The translations under genes were made by a program, and so were the position numbers. A stretch of DNA of 64,000 bases, taken from assembly GCA_965223675.1 (NCBI GenBank), contig OZ245013.1:1302001-1366000 (forward strand). The letters are read 5' to 3'. The stretch is from JAGQKC01 sp965223675 (GTDB taxonomy: Bacteria > Nitrospirota > Nitrospiria > Nitrospirales > UBA8639). Below the pieces are notes generated by a model. That model had not been told where the DNA came from, made no database searches, and saw only the letters and a program-made list of their open reading frames with translations. Positions 35,066 to 44,417 of this stretch are shown piece by piece (the stretch's first letter is position 1; each line of letters begins with the position of its first letter).

Positions 35066-35905
35066 TTAAATAACGTCCACCATCATATATTCCATTCTCT
35101 TAAAGTACCGAACTCCCGTCAGAAAAATGATGAGGGCGATTAACATTCCCGGCCATACGTATTCCCATGGTATTGGCGTTCCAAGTAAACAGGCACGGTA
35201 CCCTTCAATCACACCAACAATTGGGTTCAACGAATACCAAAAACGCCACGTGTCTTTCAGAGTTGCCGCTGAGTAAACAATGGGGGCGGAGTACATCAAC
35301 ATTCCAATAGCGAATTGCATACCAAATCTGACGTCTCGAAAGCGAATGGCTAGTGAAGACAACCACATTCCAATTCCCGCTGGAATGAGTACCATAAGCA
35401 AAAAGAAAACCGGTAGGAAGAGAACGTTCCATGTTGGAGTAATACCATAATATATCAAGATCCCAATAATGATGATAAATGAAATGACAAAATCTACTAA
35501 TTTCGCGCACACGCCGCTAAGCGGAAAAATCAACCTTGGGAAATAGATTTTACCTAGCATAGCCTTCCCGGCAACAAGACTTTGACTTGCATTCCCCATC
35601 GATTGGGACATATAAGTCCACGGAATGATCGCGACTGATGAAAAGACAATGTAGGGTAGTCCTTCTGTTGGTAGCTGCGCAATTGTCCCGAAGATGATCG
35701 TAAAGATCACAATCTGTAGAAGTGGATTGAGAATAGCCCATGAAAATCCTAGTATTGTTTGAGCATAGACGACTTTGATATCTCGCCAGACGAGGAAAAA
35801 AAACAGGTCACGGTAGTCAAACAGTTCCTTTAGATCAGAAACAGACCATCCCGAGTGGGACTTAATGATATGCACTGAATTTTCAGCTACAGTTGAGTCA
35901 TTCAT
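35066..35905 (-). CDS. wzm: ABC-2 type polysaccharide export permease
   Basis: A 279-residue permease with six predicted spans. The N-terminal cytoplasmic part ends LVWRDIKVVYAQTILGFSW, typical of Wzm/KpsM proteins. AILNPLLQIVIFTIIFGTI, SQSLVAGKAMLGKIYFPRLI and SLNPIVGVIEGYRACLLG are the conserved ABC-2 segments. It forms the membrane channel that pairs with the ATPase immediately downstream. The two are typical of ABC-dependent O-antigen and teichoic-acid exporters. Confidence 0.93.
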   Translation of the reverse strand: MNDSTVAENSVHIIKSHSGWSVSDLKELFDYRDLFFFLVWRDIKVVYAQTILGFSWAILNPLLQIVIFTIIFGTIAQLPTEGLPYIVFSSVAIIPWTYMSQSMGNASQSLVAGKAMLGKIYFPRLIFPLSGVCAKLVDFVISFIIIIGILIYYGITPTWNVLFLPVFFLLMVLIPAGIGMWLSSLAIRFRDVRFGMQFAIGMLMYSAPIVYSAATLKDTWRFWYSLNPIVGVIEGYRACLLGTPIPWEYVWPGMLIALIIFLTGVRYFKRMEYMMVDVI

Positions 35906-36289
35906 TCATCTTTTCCCTTTTCGCTCCTGAGAGAAATCTGTCATCACTTATAATCTAGCGTAAGAAGTTTCGCATCCTTCTGTTACTTTTTCATGCAACA
36001 ACCTAAAATTATTAGGTTCATAACATACTCGACAACGTTCACTTCATTTTGACACATTTGGAATAAGACATTCCTATGCTCAAAACCATGAGCTTAGGCC
36101 TTGCATTATCATCACAAACAAAAAAGAGCACCTAAAATTACGGCGCCAGGAAGTAGGAGAATTTTCGGTGATATAGACTGCTATAACGGGTTAATCACAA
36201 GAGATCTAAAGATAGATTAAGATGCAGGAACTTACGATGGAATATTGGACGACTTCGTAGGCTGTTCTTATTCGAGCAAAAAACTTGGG
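35906..36289. other. Intergenic region, no recognised gene
   Basis: This 384-bp AT-rich gap separates the wzm start from the end of the small secreted gene. I see no RNA gene and no open frame with a recognisable motif. It should contain the promoter for wzm-wzt or carry read-through from upstream, but no clear consensus stands out. Confidence 0.4.
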
Positions 36290-36769
36290 CTAACGAGTCA
36301 TCTTCTTATCAACGACTTTCCAAGCTCCTTGCGCATTTTTTTCCAAACTGAGTTCAAACTTTTCTTGTGGGCCTTCAGGCTTGTTGAGCTGCACAACGGC
36401 TATCCTAAGTTCTTTGTCTAATGACGACGTGCCAGTAAGATTATCTTGATGAAATACCTGAATTGTTTTCCCAACACTTGTTCCTCCATACCTCTTTCGT
36501 AAAAAATTGGGGTACTCTTGGTTTTGCCTCAACAGCTTGCCCAACGTGTTCCCAAGTCTGCCTTCAATAAGTTGCTCGAGCACTACCACATCTCCTATTT
36601 GTAACGCTTGAATAAAAGGTTCCACGGTCTGATTCACAATCTGATCCCGTTCTGCCTGGCTGACTTCTTCAACACCAATCTGCGCGAACACACCGGCATG
36701 CATGAGATTGATGAATAACATCCACACCGCTATTACTCCTATATTTTTAAACATTCTTTCCTTATACAT
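36290..36769 (-). CDS. Small secreted protein of unknown function
   Basis: A 159-residue protein with a signal peptide (IGVIAVWMLFINLMHAGVFA, cleavage likely after FAQ). The mature part has a long acidic helix (EVSQAERDQIVNQTVEPFIQ) then a beta-rich segment ending ELSLEKNAQGAWKVVDKKMT. That resembles DUF4878/NTF2-like folds, where the W-K-V ending is common, but I do not recognise a family. It lies 12 bp downstream of the giant SGNH gene and is likely co-transcribed, so it may help secretion or assembly of that protein. Confidence 0.6.
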   Translation of the reverse strand: MYKERMFKNIGVIAVWMLFINLMHAGVFAQIGVEEVSQAERDQIVNQTVEPFIQALQIGDVVVLEQLIEGRLGNTLGKLLRQNQEYPNFLRKRYGGTSVGKTIQVFHQDNLTGTSSLDKELRIAVVQLNKPEGPQEKFELSLEKNAQGAWKVVDKKMTR

Positions 36770-36781
36770 GACGCACCCTCT

Positions 36782-39700
36782 CTATGGACTCAGGCAGGAC
36801 GTCCCCGTAATGGCATCACACCAAAGCCTTCCCATCGATTTATAGCCCTCTCCGTTCGGATGTAGCATATCTTCCCTGAGTTCACTTTGGTTTGATTGGA
36901 AGTATGTCCACAAATCAGGTGGTATCACACTTATCCCATTGGATGATACCAGTTCATCGATTACAATATTATAGTCTTGAATGTCGGCATGTTGTGACGT
37001 AAAGCCGTTCCACGACACTTTGGCCAAATACACCGAACGCCCGAGGCTGGCATTCTCGAGCAAGTCAATAATTGCCTGAATGTTAGCCTTGAACGTACCC
37101 GGGTAACCTGGATCTCCAGGATTTAACCCTTTGCCACTAGGAACCAATCCCGTCGCAGCGTCGTTCAGACCGAGGCCGACTAAGAAAACCGTGTCTTTCG
37201 GACGAGCTCTGACAATAGCTGGGAGGCGCAGCAAGGCATCCGTCGAGGTCCCGCCACTGTAGCCTTCATTGAGCACATCGTGGGGATACCCGAGCTCGGC
37301 GGTCAGCATATTGTTTAGTATTGGCGTATATCCCACTCCGGTATTCGTATTTCGCCCATCTAAGGATGTCCCATCCGTCTGATCATCGTCACCAACACCA
37401 ACGGTCGTGCTATCCCCCACGGCAGTGTACACATCACCAAGGCCTACATCTGTCACAATGTCATATGTGTTGGCACCAGAAACCTCGATCCCCTGATCGT
37501 CCACAATAAACGCCTCTACTTGATGATTATCCCCCACTAATCCACTAACCACCCATTCGAACGTATCCGGATGAATAACTCCATCCACCGGCAAAGTGAT
37601 GGTCTGTTCTTGGGCTCCACTATCGATGGAGAACTTCACACCCCATCCCGTATGTGTAGCCTGCGCTAAACACACCCCTGCCCTAACCATCAGATCCGGT
37701 CGACTCTGGACCTCCTTGGTCAACGGCTCTATCAGCCGTACATACGGTGTCTCACATGTCCCTTCCAAATTGAGTTCAGCCACAGCCGACCACCGATCTC
37801 CATTGACTTCGGTAATCCCTACGAGACGAACAAATTGCCCCATCTTTGGTGAAAACGCCACCCGTTGTTCTGACGCACTATTAATAAAGTTGCCAATGGC
37901 TACAGGTGGTCCCCAGTCCTGCCCGTCTGCACTAACATAAATATGATACCGATCAATGCGACCATCGACTTGAGCTTGAGGCGGTAGATAACGCAACGCA
38001 TCTATAGCATAAGCTGCCCCTAAATCGATCTGTATTTCATGAGGACGACCCACTTCATTTTGCTGGCTTTGCCAGATGGTATTGACATTGCCATCGAGGA
38101 CATTCTCTGCCGCCTTTGGGGCAATTGTCACTTCTTCGCTATTCACATACTCAATTGACCAATCGCCACGACTCAACACCGAGTTGGGGCCATTTAGCAC
38201 TTTAACCGTCACCGTCCCCGGGAACGGATCGGTAAGTCCAAAGCTATCCGTGACCATAAACGTGACCGTATAGGTTCCCGGATTATTAAAGGTAATTAAT
38301 CCAGGATCTTCAACATTAGAGTCTGGGATCATAGGATCACCAAAGCTCCAGAGGTAGCTGATAGCTGCATGTCCGTTAGGGTCCGAGTAGGTTCCATTAA
38401 ATGAGACACTGTCCCCTGCATTCACCACAAGATCCGTGGTTGGAGCATCAATGGTTCCATTCGGCGGATTATTCCCTGAAAATACATTCCCCAAAACATT
38501 CAACTCTGCGAGAATGATGAAGTTGCGATTGTTGTGCTCTCCAAGTGGAGTGATTCGCACATACTGACCAGCTACTCGAGGAAAGAGCACTTCATGTTCA
38601 TTAAAGTCTTGAGGAAATTCTCCACTCGCCACAGGCTCGCCCCAAGCAACACCATCTTCACTGACGAAAAACTCATAATACGAGGTCATGATGCCATTAC
38701 TGGGAACGCGTGTTAATACCCTAAACCCGTCGATCTCATAAACTGAGCCCAAGTCGATTTGAAGATCGTGTGGCGGGGTGGAAGTAGATGTTTGACTCGT
38801 CGTCCAATCCGTATCCGGATCGCCATCAAAGGCCATTGTCCCACCTCGAGCGGGGGATAATTCACTGCTCACAAACTGGAGAGACCAAAGTGACTGATCG
38901 ATTGGACTATTTGATGTGTTTTGGACAGTGACTCCTGCGTCCACCGTATCTAAATTGCTGTCCGTCACCCGCACCGTCGACGTCCCGGCATTCGGGCCCG
39001 CCGTGTATCCCCCGGTCGTCGCATTCACCGTCGCCCCGCCCGTCGTGTCCGCTTCTACGCTATACGTGTACGGCGCCACCCCGCCGACACCATTAAACGT
39101 TTGATTGCCCCCCATCCCGACCGTCACCGCCGCTGGATCGATCGTCAGCGCCGCATTCACCGTCACCGTCGCATCCGCCGTGGCTGCCAAACTGTCCGTC
39201 ACCCGCACCGTCGACGTCCCGGCATTCGGACCCGCCGTGTATTCCCCGGTCGTCGCATTCACCGTCGCCCCGCCCGTCGTATCCGCTTCCAAGCTATACG
39301 TGTACGGCGCCACTCCGCCGACACCATTAAACGTTTGATTGCCCCCCACCCCGACCGTCACCGCCGCTGGGTTAATCGCTAAAGACCCTCCTGTTTGTGT
39401 AAAACTCAGCCAGTTTATATTGAATCCAATTTCAAAGTAGACGCGAATTTGGTGAACGCCTGCCGTCAAAGATATACCTGGGATCGAAACTGTTGACCAG
39501 GTTTGGAATCCTCCAGTCGAAGGAATGGTGATCGTACCAGTTACATTTACACCATCGACTTCTAAATGCATAAACCCTGACGTTGGTTGGCCCCTTGCGA
39601 CGCGCATCTCAAGTAAATATGTCCCAGTAGCAGTTACATCAACTTCATAAGCTAACCATTCATCAGGCCATGCCCAACCAACATTATAAGTTCCATCAAT

Positions 39701-42700
39701 GTCGGTTGTTGTTTCAATATCAACGTCGTCGGTTCGATATTGGCCCCCTGTGTTTCCTGCAGTGAACTCGTGATAACCAACACCTTCACCACCTCCATTA
39801 TAGTCCTCTGCCTCTATCCTACCAGGTATAGACCTAGCGACTGTAACTATCGCATCTGCACTCAATTCAGGCACCGTAGAATCTGTTATGTGCACTGTCG
39901 ACGTGCCTGTATGCGGACCGGCGGCATAAAGTCCAGAGAGGAAACCTATTGTTGCACCTTCAGTCGTATCGCTGTCTATCACGAACGCGTACGGCGCGGT
40001 TCCGCCTGAACCGCTAAACGTTTGTGTCCCGTTCACCCCTAACGTTACGGTTGGTGGATTGATGGTGACACCCTCATTCATCACCGTCACTACTGCATCC
40101 GCCGTCGCTGCCAAACTGTCCGTCACCCGCACCGTCGACGTCCCCACATTCGGGCCCGCCGTATACAATCCCGTTGTCGCATTCACTGTCGCCCCGCCCG
40201 TCGTGTCCGCTTCCAGACTATACGTGTAGGGGCCGACCCCATTGACGCCGTTAAACGTTTGGTTACTGTCCACAACAAGCGTCACCGCTGCCGGGTCGAT
40301 CGTCAGCGCCGCATTCACCGTCACCGCCGCATCCACCGTCGCTGCCAAACTGTCCGTCACCCGCACCGTCGACGTCCCCACATTCGGACCCGCCATGTAC
40401 AATCCCGTTGTCGCATTCACTGTCGCCCCACCCGTCGTATCCGCTTCTACGCTATACGTGTACGGCGCCACCCCGCCGACACCATTAAACGTTTGCGTAC
40501 CACTCACGGCTAACGTCACCGTCGCGGGATTAATCGCCAGCGCCGGGTTCACCGTCACCGCCGCATCCACCGTCGCTGCCAAACTATCCGTCACCCGCAC
40601 CGTCGACGTCCCGGCATTCGGACCCGCCGTGTATTCCCCCGTCGTCGCATTCACTGTCGCCCCACCCGTCGTATCCGCTTCTACGCTATACGTGTACGGC
40701 GCCACCCCGCCGACACCATTAAACGTTTGCGTACCACTCACGGCTAACGTCACCGTCGCGGGATTAATCGCCAGCGCCGCATTCACCGTCACTACTGCAT
40801 CCGCCGTCGCTGCCAAACTGTCCGTCACCCGCACCGTCGACGTCCCGGCATTCGGACCCGCCGTGTACAGGCCCGTCGTCGCATTCACTGTCGCCCCGCC
40901 CGTCGTATCCGCTTCTACGCTGTACGTATAAGGGGGAACGCCGTCTACCCCGGCAAAGGTGATTTGTCCTCCCACCCCGAGGGTCACCACCGGTGGTGTA
41001 ATCGTCAGCGCCGCATTCACCGTCACTACCGCATCCGCCGTCGCTGCCAAACTGTCCGTCACCCGCACCGTCGACGTCCCCACATTCGGACCCGCCGTAT
41101 ACAATCCCGTCGTCGCATTCACTGTCGCCCCGCCCGTCGTGTCCGCTTCTACGCTGTACGTATAAGGGGGAACGCCGTCTACCCCGGCAAAGGTGATTTG
41201 TCCTCCCACCCCGAGGGTCACCACCGGTGGTGTAATCGTCAGCGCCGCATTCACCGTCACCGCCGCATCCACCGTCGCTGCCAAACTATCCGTCACCCGC
41301 ACCGTCGACGTCCCCACATTCGGACCCGCCGTATACAATCCCGTCGTCGCATTCACTGTCGCCCCACCCGTCGTGTCCGCTTCTACGCTATACGTGTACG
41401 GCGCCACCCCGCCGACACCATTAAACGTTTGCGTACCACTCACGGCTAACGTCACCGTCGCGGGATTAATCGCCAGCGCCGCATTCACCGTCACTACTGC
41501 ATCCGCCGTCGCTGCCAAACTGTCCGTCACCCGCACCGTCGACGTCCCGGCATTCGGACCCGCCGTGTATTCCCCCGTCGTCGCATTCACCGTCGCCCCG
41601 CCCGTCGTGTCCGCTTCTACGCTGTACGTGTAGGGACCGACCCCATTGACGCCATTGAATGTCTGGGTGCCGTTAACGACAACCGTCACCGCTACCGGGT
41701 CGATCGTCAGCGCCGCATTCACCGTCACTACTGCATCCGCCGTCGCTGCCAAACTGTCCGTCACCCGCACCGTCGACGTCCCCACATTCGGGCCCGCCGT
41801 ATACAATCCCGTCGTCGCATTCACTGTCGCCCCGCCCGTCGTGTCCGCTTCTACGCTGTACGTGTAGGGACCGACCCCATTGACGCCATTGAATGTCTGG
41901 GTGCCGTTAACGACAACCGTCACCGCTACCGGGTCGATCGTCAGCGCCGCATTCACCGTCACCGCCGCATCCGCCGTCGCTGCCAAACTGTCCGTCACCC
42001 GCACCGTCGACGTCCCCACATTCGGGCCCGCCGTATACAATCCCGTTGTCGCATTCACTGTCGCCCCGCCCGTCGTGTCCGCTTCCAGACTATACGTGTA
42101 GGGGCCGACCCCATTGACGCCGTTAAACGTTTGGTTACTGTCCACAACAAGCGTCACCGCTGCCGGGTCGATCGTCAGCGCCGCATTCACCGTCACCGCC
42201 GCATCCACCGTCGCTGCCAAACTGTCCGTCACCCGCACCGTCGACGTCCCCACATTCGGACCCGCCATGTACAATCCCGTCGTCGCATTCACTGTCGCCC
42301 CGCCCGTCGTATCCGCTTCTACGCTATACGTGTACGGCGCCACCCCGCCGACACCATTAAACGTTTGCGTACCACTCACGGCTAACGTCACCGTCGCGGG
42401 ATTAATCGCCAGCGCCGGGTTCACCGTCACCGCCGCATCCACCGTCGCTGCCAAACTATCCGTCACCCGCACCGTCGACGTCCCGGCATTCGGACCCGCC
42501 GTGTATTCCCCCGTCGTCGCATTCACTGTCGCCCCACCCGTCGTGTCCGCTTCTACGCTATACGTGTACGGCGCCACCCCGCCGACACCATTAAACGTTT
42601 GCGTACCACTCACGGCTAACGTCACCGTCGCGGGATTAATCGCCAGCGCCGCATTCACCGTCACTACTGCATCCGCCGTCGCTGCCAAACTGTCCGTCAC

Positions 42701-43888
42701 CCGCACCGTCGACGTCCCGGCATTCGGACCCGCCGTGTACAGGCCCGTCGTCGCATTCACTGTCGCCCCGCCCGTCGTATCCGCTTCTACGCTGTACGTA
42801 TAAGGGGGAACGCCGTCTACCCCGGCAAAGGTGATTTGTCCTCCCACCCCGAGGGTCACCACCGGTGGTGTAATCGTCAGCGCCGCATTCACCGTCACTA
42901 CCGCATCCGCCGTCGCTGCCAAACTGTCCGTCACCCGCACCGTCGACGTCCCCACATTCGGACCCGCCGTATACAATCCCGTCGTCGCATTCACTGTCGC
43001 CCCGCCCGTCGTGTCCGCTTCTACGCTGTACGTATAAGGGGGAACGCCGTCTACCCCGGCAAAGGTGATTTGTCCTCCCACCCCGAGGGTCACCACCGGT
43101 GGTGTAATCGTCAAGGGTATATTTGTCTGAGTGAATCGCATCCAATTGAAATTAAAACCAATCTCAAAGACGACACGAAATTCATGCGTACCTGCAGTTA
43201 GCGCAATACCTGGAATAGAAACTGTTGTCCAGTTTTGAAACCCACCAGTCGAAGGAATGGTGACCGTACCCGTCACATCGACTCCATTTACCTCCAAATG
43301 CATGAATCCGGGTGTCGGCTGACCGCGGGCCACACGCAACTCTAAAAGGTAAGTTCCCGATTCGGCAATCTCCATCTCATAGGCCAACCATTCATCTGGC
43401 CATGCCCAACCAACATTGAACCCACCACCGGCGTCGGTTGAAACCTCAATGTCAACATCGTCAGAACGAAATTGACCACCAGTATTGCCGGGAGTCAGTT
43501 CATGATATCCGACACCTTCACCACCGCCATCATAATTTTCAGCCTGTGTTGTACCAGGAATGGGGTTCACTACGGTAACAACCGCATTTGCTGACAGTTC
43601 CGGAACAGTCGAGTCTGTCATATGTATGGTAGAAGTCCCTGAGTGTGGACCTGCTGTATATAATCCTGTCAAGAAATCTATGGTTGCCCCACCTGTTGTG
43701 TCCTGTATTACGTTAAACGCGTACGGGGCTATACCGCCGTTGCCTGCAAATGTATTCTGATCTCCTGGCTGAACAGTCGCGGATGACGGAACCACGAAAG
43801 CTTGGGCATATACACTTGCTGAACCTATGAAGAGCCACAAACTCAAAATAAGAATGCTTGCGCCAACTTTTTTAATTAAAGCTTGCAT
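36782..43888 (-). CDS. Giant modular surface protein: Ig-like repeats, CBM6, F5/8C, PKD and C-terminal SGNH esterase
   Basis: A 2,368-residue secreted protein. Signal peptide at residues 1-30 (ASILILSLWLFIGSASVYA). Then come one Ig-like repeat, a CBM6-like domain (~110-256, with AENYDGGGEGVGYHE and WAWPDEWLAYE), thirteen 78-residue Ig-like repeats (~259-1272), one more diverged repeat, a second CBM6-like domain (~1351-1499), two further repeats, an F5/8 type C domain (~1653-1806, LQIDLGSVYEIDGF), a PKD domain (~1809-1903), a second F5/8C domain (~1903-2043), a linker, and an SGNH hydrolase (~2150-2366). The hydrolase has GDSTT, GLGLND and DMLHPNGEGYKS, supplying Ser, Asn, Asp and His. It probably binds and deacylates surface glycan. 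The locus context supports this; the substrate is unknown. Confidence 0.88.
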   Translation of the reverse strand: MQALIKKVGASILILSLWLFIGSASVYAQAFVVPSSATVQPGDQNTFAGNGGIAPYAFNVIQDTTGGATIDFLTGLYTAGPHSGTSTIHMTDSTVPELSANAVVTVVNPIPGTTQAENYDGGGEGVGYHELTPGNTGGQFRSDDVDIEVSTDAGGGFNVGWAWPDEWLAYEMEIAESGTYLLELRVARGQPTPGFMHLEVNGVDVTGTVTIPSTGGFQNWTTVSIPGIALTAGTHEFRVVFEIGFNFNWMRFTQTNIPLTITPPVVTLGVGGQITFAGVDGVPPYTYSVEADTTGGATVNATTGLYTAGPNVGTSTVRVTDSLAATADAVVTVNAALTITPPVVTLGVGGQITFAGVDGVPPYTYSVEADTTGGATVNATTGLYTAGPNAGTSTVRVTDSLAATADAVVTVNAALAINPATVTLAVSGTQTFNGVGGVAPYTYSVEADTTGGATVNATTGEYTAGPNAGTSTVRVTDSLAATVDAAVTVNPALAINPATVTLAVSGTQTFNGVGGVAPYTYSVEADTTGGATVNATTGLYMAGPNVGTSTVRVTDSLAATVDAAVTVNAALTIDPAAVTLVVDSNQTFNGVNGVGPYTYSLEADTTGGATVNATTGLYTAGPNVGTSTVRVTDSLAATADAAVTVNAALTIDPVAVTVVVNGTQTFNGVNGVGPYTYSVEADTTGGATVNATTGLYTAGPNVGTSTVRVTDSLAATADAVVTVNAALTIDPVAVTVVVNGTQTFNGVNGVGPYTYSVEADTTGGATVNATTGEYTAGPNAGTSTVRVTDSLAATADAVVTVNAALAINPATVTLAVSGTQTFNGVGGVAPYTYSVEADTTGGATVNATTGLYTAGPNVGTSTVRVTDSLAATVDAAVTVNAALTITPPVVTLGVGGQITFAGVDGVPPYTYSVEADTTGGATVNATTGLYTAGPNVGTSTVRVTDSLAATADAVVTVNAALTITPPVVTLGVGGQITFAGVDGVPPYTYSVEADTTGGATVNATTGLYTAGPNAGTSTVRVTDSLAATADAVVTVNAALAINPATVTLAVSGTQTFNGVGGVAPYTYSVEADTTGGATVNATTGEYTAGPNAGTSTVRVTDSLAATVDAAVTVNPALAINPATVTLAVSGTQTFNGVGGVAPYTYSVEADTTGGATVNATTGLYMAGPNVGTSTVRVTDSLAATVDAAVTVNAALTIDPAAVTLVVDSNQTFNGVNGVGPYTYSLEADTTGGATVNATTGLYTAGPNVGTSTVRVTDSLAATADAVVTVMNEGVTINPPTVTLGVNGTQTFSGSGGTAPYAFVIDSDTTEGATIGFLSGLYAAGPHTGTSTVHITDSTVPELSADAIVTVARSIPGRIEAEDYNGGGEGVGYHEFTAGNTGGQYRTDDVDIETTTDIDGTYNVGWAWPDEWLAYEVDVTATGTYLLEMRVARGQPTSGFMHLEVDGVNVTGTITIPSTGGFQTWSTVSIPGISLTAGVHQIRVYFEIGFNINWLSFTQTGGSLAINPAAVTVGVGGNQTFNGVGGVAPYTYSLEADTTGGATVNATTGEYTAGPNAGTSTVRVTDSLAATADATVTVNAALTIDPAAVTVGMGGNQTFNGVGGVAPYTYSVEADTTGGATVNATTGGYTAGPNAGTSTVRVTDSNLDTVDAGVTVQNTSNSPIDQSLWSLQFVSSELSPARGGTMAFDGDPDTDWTTSQTSTSTPPHDLQIDLGSVYEIDGFRVLTRVPSNGIMTSYYEFFVSEDGVAWGEPVASGEFPQDFNEHEVLFPRVAGQYVRITPLGEHNNRNFIILAELNVLGNVFSGNNPPNGTIDAPTTDLVVNAGDSVSFNGTYSDPNGHAAISYLWSFGDPMIPDSNVEDPGLITFNNPGTYTVTFMVTDSFGLTDPFPGTVTVKVLNGPNSVLSRGDWSIEYVNSEEVTIAPKAAENVLDGNVNTIWQSQQNEVGRPHEIQIDLGAAYAIDALRYLPPQAQVDGRIDRYHIYVSADGQDWGPPVAIGNFINSASEQRVAFSPKMGQFVRLVGITEVNGDRWSAVAELNLEGTCETPYVRLIEPLTKEVQSRPDLMVRAGVCLAQATHTGWGVKFSIDSGAQEQTITLPVDGVIHPDTFEWVVSGLVGDNHQVEAFIVDDQGIEVSGANTYDIVTDVGLGDVYTAVGDSTTVGVGDDDQTDGTSLDGRNTNTGVGYTPILNNMLTAELGYPHDVLNEGYSGGTSTDALLRLPAIVRARPKDTVFLVGLGLNDAATGLVPSGKGLNPGDPGYPGTFKANIQAIIDLLENASLGRSVYLAKVSWNGFTSQHADIQDYNIVIDELVSSNGISVIPPDLWTYFQSNQSELREDMLHPNGEGYKSMGRLWCDAITGTSCLSP
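40073..41242 (-). repeat. Five-unit block, second copy (units 9-13)
   Basis: The units from 41242 down to 40073 follow the same type order as units 1-5 at 43114-41945, offset by 1,872 bp (eight units). I see only scattered single-base differences between the two copies. The block is therefore a recent segmental duplication inside the gene. Confidence 0.85.
41945..43114 (-). repeat. Five-unit block, first copy (units 1-5)
   Basis: This is the copy nearer the N-terminus, matched almost base for base by 40073-41242. It begins directly after the first CBM6-like domain. Confidence 0.85.
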
Positions 43889-44417
43889 TTATGAACGATT
43901 GATGTTTGTTAATGAATGTAGTCTGTAAATAGAAAGCAAGACCAAAATGGTCTTCTTTTTTTATATTTCATTGAAAATTGGAGGAAATTGGACCCAGCCA
44001 CCGCTCAAGATCTTCACAAAATTGTTAAAAAAGGTCAAGAACGAGAGGACATATGAAAAGAAGGTAGTGGTCTTTAGGGCTAGAAGTCGGCGAGACGTCA
44101 ATGGTTTTCGTTAAATCATCATGTTGATGTGAAATCTAATCTTAGGTGAAAATAGCGCTAAATTGTGTGATTCACAGAGATGGTTTCAATTTTCTCAGTT
44201 ATAAATCTTCTTGATAATTGAGCAACTGGATTCTTTCTTTGGAGAGATCATAATTGTGATGGACGTCCTAACACAAAGGAATCTGCTCACTGCGTTCAAA
44301 GTATTTCTACATAGGTGTTTGCTATAATCGTGACTGTGGGGATGTTCCCAGTTCTAATGCTGTTGCCATTCACTCTGAACGTTCCTTTAAGTCTTCATCA
44401 CCTATAATTCATCCTTA
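43889..44417. other. Long leader region upstream of the giant gene
   Basis: This 529-bp AT-rich stretch precedes the giant gene. It has a short hairpin at 43938-43954 (AAGACCA/TGGTCTT around AAA) with a T-run on the plus-strand side (43956-43962). On the plus strand this is terminator-like, though no plus-strand gene precedes it; on the transcribed minus strand it would form in the 5' leader. No protein gene was recognised. Confidence 0.4.

Larger units (their letters stand above)
38930..43114 (-). repeat. Tandem 234-bp (78-residue) Ig-like repeats
   Basis: Thirteen units run without gaps from 43114 to 40073. Each starts near LTI(D/T/N)P and ends TADAVVTVNAA, with the shared core YTYSVEADTTGGATVNATTG. 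A diverged unit, a CBM6-like domain and two more units follow to about 38930. Units fall into types by their first 30 residues (GVGGQITFAGVDG, AVSGTQTFNGVGG, VVNGTQTFNGVNG, VVDSNQTFNGVNG) while the last 45 residues are nearly constant. This pattern points to recombination or gene conversion between units. The DNA is GC-rich compared with the rest of the window. Confidence 0.93.

Noticed and set aside
38930..43114. Periodic repeats considered as a CRISPR array
   Set aside because: Units are 234 bp with no spacers, in frame, inside a signal-peptide-bearing coding sequence.
38900..43200. Many long plus-strand frames over the repeat array (for example 40242-40931 and 42114-42803)
   Set aside because: They repeat with the same 234-bp and 1,872-bp periods and are the antisense of the giant gene. 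GC-rich repeat DNA gives few stops on the opposite strand.
43938..43962. Hairpin plus T-run as a terminator
   Set aside because: The T-run is on the plus strand, where no gene precedes it. I left it as a leader hairpin only.
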